Shown here: positions 49,078 to 56,108 of the stretch, piece by piece
Layout: each line of letters starts with the position of its first letter
Position numbering within the stretch: position 1 is the first letter of the stretch
DNA from: Paenibacillus montanisoli
GTDB lineage: Bacteria; Bacillota; Bacilli; Paenibacillales; Paenibacillaceae
DNA: 64,000 nt
NCBI RefSeq assembly: GCF_003268025.1
Contig: NZ_QLUW01000002.1
Span: forward strand, 62,001 to 126,000
Reading direction: 5' to 3'
Translations under genes and position numbers: made by a program
The notes under the pieces: model-generated
Databases searched by the model: none
What the model was told of the DNA's origin: nothing
Seen by the model: the letters and a program-made list of their open reading frames with translations, nothing else

Positions 49078-49898
49078 TCATCTTCCACCTGCCTGTCCAC
49101 GATAAAATGGCCGATTTCTTCTTTCAGCGATTTACCGGATTTATGGTTCTTCACCCTTAAAATTTCCGCCAATACACTGACTGCGATCTCTTCGGGCGTT
49201 TGTGCGCCAATATCCAGGCCTATCGGGGCGTATACATGCTCGAATTCGGAATCCGGATAAGCCTCATGGAGCTGAGAAAATACGCCTGAAATGCGTCTGC
49301 GGCTGCCGATCATTCCTATGTAAGGAACCGAAAGATGAAGGATTTCGCGGAGAATCGCCACATCATATTGATGGCCGCGCGTGAGCAGCAAAATATAAGG
49401 CTTATCCGTTATGTCCAAACTTCGGAAATAGTCCATATAGGGTCTGCAAATCACCTCGTCTGCCCAAGGGAATTGATCAACATTCGCATATTGAGGCCGA
49501 TCGCAAATAACGGTGATATAGAACCCCAGTTTTTTGCCCATTTCCACCAAAGGCTTCGCCACATGCCCGGCTCCAGCAACGATTACATGGAGCGGCGGCG
49601 GGTATACGTCCACAAAATATTCCATTTCGCAGAATGTTGTTTGCAAGATGAACGTTTTAGACTTTTGATGGGCCAATGCCGTTCTCGCATTGTCTAAGAC
49701 AGGCTGCCATTCTGCCAATGCAAGCTCTTGTTCACACCATGCTTGACCATCGGAGTATGCCAGCAGCTTGGTTCCCACCTCAGCCGCACTTAGCCGACAG
49801 GGATGGCTTGAGACATGAACACGGATCCTTGTGACTGTGATTAAAGCAACCCCTATTCGATTTTCGATGGAGGAAATCAGTCTCTGATCAAGTTCCAT
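49074..49898 (-). CDS. XdhC C-terminal Rossmann domain protein
   Basis: 274 residues. The second half (about 105-260) is the XdhC_C Rossmann domain: LHVIVAGAGHVAKPLVEMG (GxGxxA cofactor loop), YILLLTRGHQYDVAILREIL, and YIGMIGSRRRISGVFSQL. The first 100 residues are an alpha/beta stretch without the usual XdhC_CoxI Cys motif; that motif is in the next gene. First gene of the operon, starting a run of six genes on the minus strand toward 44549. Role: chaperone loading molybdenum cofactor. Confidence 0.88.
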   Translation of the reverse strand: MELDQRLISSIENRIGVALITVTRIRVHVSSHPCRLSAAEVGTKLLAYSDGQAWCEQELALAEWQPVLDNARTALAHQKSKTFILQTTFCEMEYFVDVYPPPLHVIVAGAGHVAKPLVEMGKKLGFYITVICDRPQYANVDQFPWADEVICRPYMDYFRSLDITDKPYILLLTRGHQYDVAILREILHLSVPYIGMIGSRRRISGVFSQLHEAYPDSEFEHVYAPIGLDIGAQTPEEIAVSVLAEILRVKNHKSGKSLKEEIGHFIVDRQVEDE

Positions 49899-49984
49899 GG
49901 ATCTCGCCCTCTCTGCTAACGAAACTTCTTTTTTATTACTATATTAGTTAATAGTTATGAATATGAGGTCGATCCATCAAATGA

Positions 49985-50042
49985 AACAGGGAGCAGCTGC
50001 CGCGGCAGTCGCTCCCTGTTTTTCGTTCCCCGTTTTAGTTTA
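49985..50042. repeat. Dispersed hairpin repeat between divergent genes
   Basis: AACAGGGAGC and GCTCCCTGTT pair (49985-49994 with 50011-50020) around the palindrome GCTGCCGCGGCAG; then TTTCGTTCCCCGTTTTAG. The neighbours diverge from here, so it cannot be the terminator of either. It resembles the hairpin-tail family at 15894. Confidence 0.6.
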
Positions 50043-50149
50043 TGTTGTCATTCTCCGCCTTCCAATTATTGAGGCTAGGCTTTCAAATGCCGATTGGTTA
50101 CGATTAATAACTGTACTCTAATCATACTAGAAAGGTAAGTTTACGAGAT

Positions 50150-51781
50150 ATGCAGCGCAATCATAAATTTATGCGAATATTTACTGCCCTTTTCCTTTGT
50201 GCAAGTATCTTCTTTGCGGCTGATCGGGATGCTAATGCCGCGGAAGCTGCAAAGGCGCTTCCGTATGACGATATCCGTCAAAACTATGCGAAAGATGCCA
50301 TCTTGAATATGACGAAGCACCATATCATGTACGGAATGGGCGGACGCCGATTTGAGCCGCTCAAAGCCATTTCCCGAGCTGAATTCATTACGATGATCGA
50401 CCGATTGCTTGCTATTAAGCCCGTTGCGAGCGCGATTCCTTCCTTTTCCGACGTGCCCAAGACGGCATGGTACTACGAATGGATTCAGCCGGCTGTACAA
50501 TTGAACATCGCCGAAGGCACTTCAGCTGGACGCTTCGAACCCGGCCGCTCCGTCACCCGCGAAGAAGCCGCCGTCATTATGGCGCGCGCTTTGCAGCAGA
50601 ATGTAGAAGCCTCGTCTGATGTGCCTGATAAGATGTTTCAGGATCAAGAGCTAATCCATCCATGGGCAATATCATCCGTAGATCGGCTGTTTCACATGGG
50701 ACTGGTTGCCGGGAATAATGGAAACTACCTTCCCCAGGACTTGATAACCAGACAAGAAGCTGCCGTTCTTATGAACCGGATATGGACGCATCCGGGATGG
50801 TCGGAACAGTTACAGGCTGCGCAGCCGGCCGTCATTCAACTCGGTTGGCAGTACGGCCAGACGACACAGCAATTTGAACAGCAAGTTGCGAACTCTGAAG
50901 TGAACACGCTATCCCCGCGCTGGTACTTTTTAAGTAAGACTGGCGAATTCGAAGATCAAACGGACGCCTCCCTCATAACTTGGGCGCATAAACGGGGTAA
51001 GTCGGTATGGGCGATGGTCGGCAATCGCTCCAGTCAAGAGTCTACGCATAGCATGTTAACCGACGTAAATCAGCGGCAAGCTTTTGTACGTCATTTGACG
51101 GAACGTGTCCGAACATATGGGATAGACGGATTAAATATTGATTTCGAAAATATGATGCCCGAGGATCGAAATGCTTTCACCGCATTTATTATTGACCTGC
51201 ATGATGCAATGAAGTCCATTCCCGCGAAACTATCCGTAAATGTCTCCCCTGATTTGGGAACGGACTGGACGGCCGTATTCGATTACTCAGCTCTTGCACA
51301 ACATGCCGATTATATCGTCCTTATGGGCTATGACGAGCATTGGGGCGGCTCGCCAATAGCAGGTTCCGTCTCCTCGTTGCCTTGGCTTCGCCTGGGACTG
51401 GAAACGTTACTTAAGCAGGCTCCTGCAAGCAAAGTCATCCTCGCTCTGCCACTGTATACGCGTAATTGGAAGCAGGACGCGAATGGTTTGACTAAATCGG
51501 AGGATATAAGCCTTTTAAAGCAAAATGAACTCGTGCTGACGAAAAACGTCACGACTCTATGGGACGATCGGCTTGGTCAATATTATGGGCAGTACTACGA
51601 TTCAGGTTTGTCCAACCGATTGTGGCTGGAGGATGGCCGATCGTTATCCCAAAAAATAAGCTTAGGCGAATTGCATGCCATTGCAGGGTATGGTTACTGG
51701 TATATGGGCGGAGAGAGCGCCGATGTTTGGCCAAGCGTGCGTAATGCGATTAGGTTTAGCTCTTATAACTTTTCTTCATGA
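50150..51781 (+). CDS. SLH-domain protein with GH18 (YaaH/chitinase-like) domain
   Basis: 543 residues. Signal peptide (1-31, cleaved after ANA). Three SLH domains (about 38-90, 95-150, 158-212), the second and third well conserved (SFSDVPKTAWYYEWIQPAV, GRFEPGRSVTREEAAVIM), anchor it to wall polysaccharide. Then a GH18 barrel (about 228-540) with the active-site motif DGLNIDFEN, Asp326-Asp331-Glu333, Glu333 being the acid. The lack of chitin-binding features and the YaaH-like ending (IAGYGYWYMGGESADVW) suggest action on peptidoglycan or cortex N-acetylglucosamine linkages. Start at 50150 has GAAAGG at some distance; a second ATG at 50171 is possible. Confidence 0.9.
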   Translation: MQRNHKFMRIFTALFLCASIFFAADRDANAAEAAKALPYDDIRQNYAKDAILNMTKHHIMYGMGGRRFEPLKAISRAEFITMIDRLLAIKPVASAIPSFSDVPKTAWYYEWIQPAVQLNIAEGTSAGRFEPGRSVTREEAAVIMARALQQNVEASSDVPDKMFQDQELIHPWAISSVDRLFHMGLVAGNNGNYLPQDLITRQEAAVLMNRIWTHPGWSEQLQAAQPAVIQLGWQYGQTTQQFEQQVANSEVNTLSPRWYFLSKTGEFEDQTDASLITWAHKRGKSVWAMVGNRSSQESTHSMLTDVNQRQAFVRHLTERVRTYGIDGLNIDFENMMPEDRNAFTAFIIDLHDAMKSIPAKLSVNVSPDLGTDWTAVFDYSALAQHADYIVLMGYDEHWGGSPIAGSVSSLPWLRLGLETLLKQAPASKVILALPLYTRNWKQDANGLTKSEDISLLKQNELVLTKNVTTLWDDRLGQYYGQYYDSGLSNRLWLEDGRSLSQKISLGELHAIAGYGYWYMGGESADVWPSVRNAIRFSSYNFSS

Positions 51782-51784
51782 ATG

Positions 51785-51816
51785 AAAGGAGCCTTCTATG
51801 AAGGCTCCTTTTCTTT
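51785..51816 (+). terminator. Bidirectional terminator
   Basis: AAAGGAGCCTTC and GAAGGCTCCTTT with a three-base loop, followed by TCTTT. The stop codon of the convergent kinase gene lies within it. Confidence 0.85.
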
Positions 51817-52707
51817 GATAATCTCGTCGCATCGCGCCATCGCCCATGCGAGCAGCTGCAGTTCCCTCGCCGCGGCGCTTTGGTATATCAAATCAAGCCC
51901 GATACGAAGCTTGTAGCAACGCAAGGCTTCGGCATGATGCGCAATTTCGGGATGCTGCTTCTCGATATGACGGGCTTGCACTTCCATGCAATCGAGCCAC
52001 GAACGCCAGAAGAAGATGTTCGCCACATCGTAGAGCGGATCGCCAAACATCGCCTCGCTCCAATCAATGACACCTGTGATCAAGCCGTCATCCGTCAGCA
52101 CGTTGTTCGATCCGAAATCGCCGTGGACCAGTTGGCGAACTTCGGGACACCGCGGCGCAAACGCTTCGACCGCACGAAAATAGGATTCGATTCGTTGATC
52201 GACAATAAGCAGCTTAACGGCTCCCCAATCATATTGGCTCGAATTCGTAATGTTCATAATGAAATCGCGCCAATTCGCAAAGCGGCCGATTCCGTTCTCG
52301 TCGAAGGGGCCAAACCCCTTTGTTCCCGCAATGTTTGTACCCGCTATCGATTCCATGACGCGCATAACGGGCCCCGTCACCGACGGCAAGTCCGAAAACG
52401 GCAAGTCCTGCAGTGTAACGCCCGGCGCGCGCCGGGAGACGCAGTACGCATACTCGCCATCGAGTTCTCCGATATTAACGATTTCCGGGATCGGAAGATC
52501 CCGTGACGAGAAGTGACGATAACAAAAGTCGTCTTGTCGAAAGCCTTCGGCAGAACGATTGACGCGAAGAATGCATTCGTCTTCGCCGAAGCGGATGGAG
52601 AAAGCTTGCGACTCCTCTCCTTCTGCTACAGGCGCCCACTCGGAAAGGCTGCCCATATCTCGCGCAACCGCGGCCAAGATGGACTCGGGAGACAATCGAG
52701 GCTTCAT
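51796..52707 (-). CDS. Hygromycin B 4-O-kinase-like phosphotransferase (APH(4) family)
   Basis: 303 residues, AAAGGAAG site. It follows E. coli hygromycin B phosphotransferase through most of its length: AYCVSRRAPGVTLQDLP, GFGPFDENGIGRFANWRDFI, the catalytic LVHGDFGSNNVLTDDG (Asp197), VIDWSEAMFGDPLYDVANIF (Asp215) and a C-terminal IGLDLIYQS. The only change in the catalytic loop is HGD for HAD. Hygromycin B or a related natural cyclitol glycoside is the likely substrate. Found in chromosomal context with no mobile-element marks; could be an ancestor-type resistance gene. Activity not proven. Confidence 0.88.
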   Translation of the reverse strand: MKPRLSPESILAAVARDMGSLSEWAPVAEGEESQAFSIRFGEDECILRVNRSAEGFRQDDFCYRHFSSRDLPIPEIVNIGELDGEYAYCVSRRAPGVTLQDLPFSDLPSVTGPVMRVMESIAGTNIAGTKGFGPFDENGIGRFANWRDFIMNITNSSQYDWGAVKLLIVDQRIESYFRAVEAFAPRCPEVRQLVHGDFGSNNVLTDDGLITGVIDWSEAMFGDPLYDVANIFFWRSWLDCMEVQARHIEKQHPEIAHHAEALRCYKLRIGLDLIYQSAAARELQLLAWAMARCDEIIKEKEPS

Positions 52708-52836
52708 TCCAACAACACTTCCTTTCCTTGCTTCCGCACAATCAAGTATTCATTCTGTAAGAGAAACCTTTACTAATAAGTAAAGCGGTTTGGAGAAATA
52801 CTTTTTACGGAAGAAGTCAGGAGGTGAACGATAAAC

Positions 52837-52941
52837 ATGAGCAAAAAAGCCAAACAAGAAAAAAACATGCCAAAGCATACTCCTTCTCGATCTAACGACC
52901 CAAACAATCAAGGTAGAAGCAATGTACAAAGAAATCAATAA
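52837..52941 (+). CDS. Small hydrophilic protein, 34 residues (spore-protein-like)
   Basis: Too short for routine calling but with a full AGGAGGTGA ribosome binding site ahead of the ATG. The product is Lys-, Asn- and Gln-rich with no hydrophobic core: MSKKAKQEKNMPKHTPSRS, ending NNQGRSNVQRNQ. Composition is like minor small acid-soluble spore proteins, but no specific family was recognised. Single gene between two minus-strand genes. Confidence 0.65.
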   Translation: MSKKAKQEKNMPKHTPSRSNDPNNQGRSNVQRNQ

Positions 52942-52970
52942 TACCGATAGCATGTCCGATTAAATCAGAA

Positions 52971-53369
52971 CTACAAATGCACGACGATTCTTCCGGAGTC
53001 GACCGTGACGGGATACGTCTCTACTCCGGCAGATTCTTCAGCTTCAACCGTCACATCGTAAGTCTTGACCAGACATTTGTGCGGGTCGAATATCGACTTG
53101 CCGCTGGTGATGTCGAACTCCCATCCGTGCCATGGGCAGCGAACAATCTCGCCTTCCCGTGCGTACAAATATTCCCCCGGCGCCGATGGAAGGGTCATCC
53201 CGGTTACGGTACCGACGCATAGCGGCGCTCCTTGATGAGGACAGCTGTTTTTCAGCGCGTAATAAGTACCGTTCACATTAAAAACCCCGATCGATCGTTC
53301 CTCCAGAACCACAATATTTCGCGATCCCGCCGGAAAATCGGAGACTGCTCCGATGATATGTCTACCCAT
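52971..53369 (-). CDS. Rieske [2Fe-2S] ferredoxin-like protein
   Basis: 132 residues from the ATG at 53367-53369 after AAGGAGGGG; the longer frame begins within the neighbouring gene. Cluster ligands: Cys43 and His45 (NSCPHQG), Cys78 and His81 (CPWHGWEFD), separated by a long loop with PGEYLYAREGEIVR. This long-loop type is a stand-alone electron carrier or the Rieske part of an oxygenase system. It is 16 bases downstream of the amidohydrolase gene and cotranscribed. No oxygenase subunit or reductase is encoded nearby. Confidence 0.92.
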   Translation of the reverse strand: MGRHIIGAVSDFPAGSRNIVVLEERSIGVFNVNGTYYALKNSCPHQGAPLCVGTVTGMTLPSAPGEYLYAREGEIVRCPWHGWEFDITSGKSIFDPHKCLVKTYDVTVEAEESAGVETYPVTVDSGRIVVHL

Positions 53370-53385
53370 ACAAACCCCTCCTTGA

Positions 53386-54468
53386 TTACAGCTTGTAAAA
53401 CTCGCGGGCGTTTTCGAAGAAGATTCGATGGCGCAACGATTCATCCAGCTTCGGAAATGCGCGGGTTGGAGAATCGAAATCCCAGTGAGGATAATCGCTG
53501 GAAAACATAAGGATATGCTCGGCATCCATCATGTCGAAGATCTGAAGCAAATGTTGATCGTTGTCCGGCCGTTCCAACGGCTGCGAAGTAATCCGTACAT
53601 GGTCGCGCAAATATCCGCTTGGCTTGCGCTTCAGCCATGGAACTTCATAGCGCAGCGCTTTATATTCCGCGTCAAGACGCCACATCAACGGTGCAAGCCA
53701 AGAGACGCCGCCCTCGACAAGGACGATTTTGAAACCCGGAAAACGCTCGAATACGCCTTCTGTCAAGAAGCTGACCAGATGGGCTTGGAAGCCAAGAGAC
53801 AGACAGGTATGCCATTCGATGTAATGGGTCGGATAACCGGGGCTTGGCTGCACGTTAATACCCATCCCATCGGTACCGGGGTGAATGGCAAAAGGGAGTC
53901 CGAATTTCTCGCACGCTTCATAGATCGGATAATACTGCCGCTGTCCAAACGGGGCTCGTGCGCCGGAATCGGTCATCACCTGCACAAAATGCGGATGCCC
54001 TGCCCATCGCTCGATTTCGCGGGCGGCTGCCGCAGGATCCTGCGGATTTACCGTAATGGATCCTTTAAATACGCCGTCATGATTATACTTACTGAGCCAT
54101 GTATCTGCGAGCCAATCGTTATAGGCTGCCGCGATTGCATTGCCGAAATCGGGGTCGGGGTGCAGGTTGCAGAATGCGCGGGGCATTAGAATCGCATATG
54201 CATAGCCGTACTCCTCGACGAGCTGTTTTCGCAGAAGCTCCGGATCGGACCCCGAGGGTCCTCCCTGTGGAGGTCTTGCATCCAGGCGGTCCCCATGCAC
54301 GGGGTTGCCGTAAAACCCGCGTCCTCCTCCGTTATAACGCTCCCTCCAAGGCTGCTTCAAGTAAGATCGGATCTCTCCTGCGTTTTTGGGATAAGGGTGT
54401 ACATCGCAATCAATGATACCTGTGCGGGTTATTTTCGGGCTGAACTTCAAGTCCCGGTGCTGCTCCAT
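53386..54468 (-). CDS. Amidohydrolase family 2 protein (ACMSD/decarboxylase-like)
   Basis: 360 residues. TIM-barrel metal-dependent hydrolase: DCDVHPYPK near residue 20 (first His of the metal site), FAIHPGTDG near 190, HYIEWHTCLSLGFQAHL near 215, and SSDYPHWDFDSP near 325 (metal-binding Asp). The family includes aminocarboxymuconate-semialdehyde decarboxylase and resorcylate decarboxylases, acting on ring-cleavage or aromatic acid intermediates. Pairing with a Rieske protein in one operon supports a role in breakdown of an aromatic or phenolic compound. Substrate unknown. Confidence 0.9.
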   Translation of the reverse strand: MEQHRDLKFSPKITRTGIIDCDVHPYPKNAGEIRSYLKQPWRERYNGGGRGFYGNPVHGDRLDARPPQGGPSGSDPELLRKQLVEEYGYAYAILMPRAFCNLHPDPDFGNAIAAAYNDWLADTWLSKYNHDGVFKGSITVNPQDPAAAAREIERWAGHPHFVQVMTDSGARAPFGQRQYYPIYEACEKFGLPFAIHPGTDGMGINVQPSPGYPTHYIEWHTCLSLGFQAHLVSFLTEGVFERFPGFKIVLVEGGVSWLAPLMWRLDAEYKALRYEVPWLKRKPSGYLRDHVRITSQPLERPDNDQHLLQIFDMMDAEHILMFSSDYPHWDFDSPTRAFPKLDESLRHRIFFENAREFYKL

Positions 54469-54597
54469 CCTGCATCACACCTTCCTTAAATAAAGATATA
54501 GCCGTTTTGGCATTACCCATGAGCCAAGCTTTCCTATTGACTTCTCTATTATAAAAGAAGATCTTTCCTTCAATAAGGACTGAAATGTTTGTCAGTT

Positions 54598-54615
54598 AGT
54601 TACCTGAAAGTAACT
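54598..54615. promoter_or_regulatory. Inverted repeat, possible HxlR-type operator
   Basis: AGTTAC, six bases, GTAACT: a perfect inverted repeat 82 bases before the start at 54697 and between divergent genes. HxlR/MarR-type regulators use similar GTAACT-type arms. No such regulator gene is in the window. Confidence 0.35.
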
Positions 54616-54696
54616 ATTCTTATGTTCATGGGTATATAACATTCTCTGAATGTATAAGCTTAAAGTTATTGAATTCAACGTTTTCTTGGGGGACAT

Positions 54697-55170
54697 ATGG
54701 CAATTCCATTCTTTATTTCAATATGTCTGATCGTATTGATGATTCTAATCATTGCCCCAAAAAGACTTCACCTTCTTGAGATCCTTTTCATGTGGGCAAT
54801 CATTACATACGTCAAAGCAAATGCGTATTTTCAAATTTCGCTTAATAATGAAATGTTGCTGCTCCCTAAAGAAATGGATAAATACTGGCTCTTCATGTTC
54901 GTTAGTTATACCGTTGTACCATCACTAATTATTGCAGGTCAAAATGTTTTGTTGATCGCGAGTCGAGTATACGCAAAAATCGCAATCATCCTCGTAAGTG
55001 TTACGTGCCTAGTTGCATTAGAGTATTGGGAAATCGGGCTGCACATATTAGAGCGAAAGAAATGGTATCTCTATCACAGCATGTTATTCTGGTTTTCGTT
55101 GGTTCTTGCCGGTATAGCGGCAAGAGGATTCTTTCAGTTTATTGCTAAACGAGAGGTAAAAAATCAATGA
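54697..55170 (+). CDS. CBO0543 family membrane protein (first of two)
   Basis: 157 residues, TTGGGGG site before ATG. Five predicted membrane helices (about 5-20, 27-48, 65-85, 93-113, 125-150), with the KEMDKYWLFMF and LEYWEIGLHILERKKW stretches that mark the CBO0543 family of Firmicutes. Function unknown; many genomes carry tandem copies, often near sporulation genes. Its stop overlaps the ATG of the second copy (ATGA). Confidence 0.8.
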   Translation: MAIPFFISICLIVLMILIIAPKRLHLLEILFMWAIITYVKANAYFQISLNNEMLLLPKEMDKYWLFMFVSYTVVPSLIIAGQNVLLIASRVYAKIAIILVSVTCLVALEYWEIGLHILERKKWYLYHSMLFWFSLVLAGIAARGFFQFIAKREVKNQ

Positions 55171-55667
55171 ATTTGTTACCGAATCGGTTTGATGGTAATG
55201 AATGGTTTATTATCATTACGCTTGTTATTACCTATACGTTGATGTGGAGACTTCCCAAGCGGTTTTCGTCTACGATGATGTTAATGATCTGGGCTTATTG
55301 TTTATTCGTTTCGATTACCACGGATGAAATTTTAGCCGCGCCGCCTTTTGATTTATATGATATAAACGATACGAAAAAAACGGATATCTTCGATATGCTA
55401 ACGTGGTTCATGTATAGTCCGTTCGGTTATTTTTTCCTGTATCTGTATGATCGATGGCGCATCAGAAGTTTTTCTCTTATCCCGTACGTTTTACTGTGGT
55501 CGTTGTTCTCCTTGGGGTTCGAAGCATTAGCTGCATGGGCCAAAGTCTTTAATTATAAATCTTGGACAATCGCATATTCGTTTCCAATCTACTTAGTGGT
55601 TAGCTGCCTGGCGCTGCTTTATTTTCACTTTATCCGCTCGTATTTTTATAAAACAAATAAAGGATAG
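55167..55667 (+). CDS. CBO0543 family membrane protein (second of two)
   Basis: 166 residues. Five membrane helices; family features include LPKRFSSTMMLMIWAYCLF, TDEILAAPPFDLYDINDTKK and a WAKVFNYKSWTIAYSFPIYL segment near the C-terminus. Translationally coupled to the first copy by a four-base overlap, so the two may work as a heteromer. Function unknown. Confidence 0.82.
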   Translation: MNLLPNRFDGNEWFIIITLVITYTLMWRLPKRFSSTMMLMIWAYCLFVSITTDEILAAPPFDLYDINDTKKTDIFDMLTWFMYSPFGYFFLYLYDRWRIRSFSLIPYVLLWSLFSLGFEALAAWAKVFNYKSWTIAYSFPIYLVVSCLALLYFHFIRSYFYKTNKG

Positions 55668-55698
55668 GCAAGGCAAAACAAGAACACAGAAAAAATAA

Positions 55699-55721
55699 GG
55701 GGCTCCCATCTTTGGAGCCCC
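55699..55721. terminator. Hairpin terminator
   Basis: GGGGCTCC, seven-base loop, GGAGCCCC. The T run is on the minus-strand side, so it may act mainly leftward, yet it is well placed to end the CBO0543 pair. Confidence 0.6.
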
Positions 55722-55772
55722 TCAAGCTATCTATAAAGTAATTAGGATCAATCGCGAGTCTTCGATAATTGC

Positions 55773-56021
55773 CTCATGCTGCCGCGCATACGCTAACGGT
55801 TGCCACGCACGCTATTTAGCCACAAATGGCCCTTTTGAAAGGCTAACGGTTCTCAGAAAGGCTATTTGGCGATTGGGGCAGCGATTTCTTCCGATTTGGG
55901 CCAAATAACGCCTCTGGCGACCGTTAGAGTTTAAGAAAGGCTATTATTTTGCAAATAAGCACTGGAGCATCCGTTAGAAATTTCGTAGCGCTCTCTCATG
56001 CTACCCCGCACACGCTAACCA
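55773..56021. repeat. Complex intergenic repeat element with CTAACGG/CCGTTAG words
   Basis: About 250 bases with no gene. Imperfect direct repeats of about 27 bases bound it (55773-55799 and 55995-56021, both CTCATGCTRCC...CGCAYACGCTAAC). Inside, CTAACGG occurs at 55793 and 55843 and its complement CCGTTAG at 55921 and 55971; GGCTATTTGGC is repeated and inverted as GGCCAAATAACG. The whole 55668-56108 gap holds only this element and the preceding hairpin. Confidence 0.7.
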
Positions 56022-56108
56022 TATAAAAGTTGACAAGCCCGCCAATTAAACGATGGTGGAAAGACTCGAGGTCCTAACCTGAAACGACTAATGGACATCT
56101 ATGTCCTT

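Noticed and set aside
49899-50149. Purine riboswitch ahead of the molybdenum hydroxylase operon
   Set aside because: The leader on the minus strand is short and lacks the conserved loops and three-way junction of the purine aptamer.
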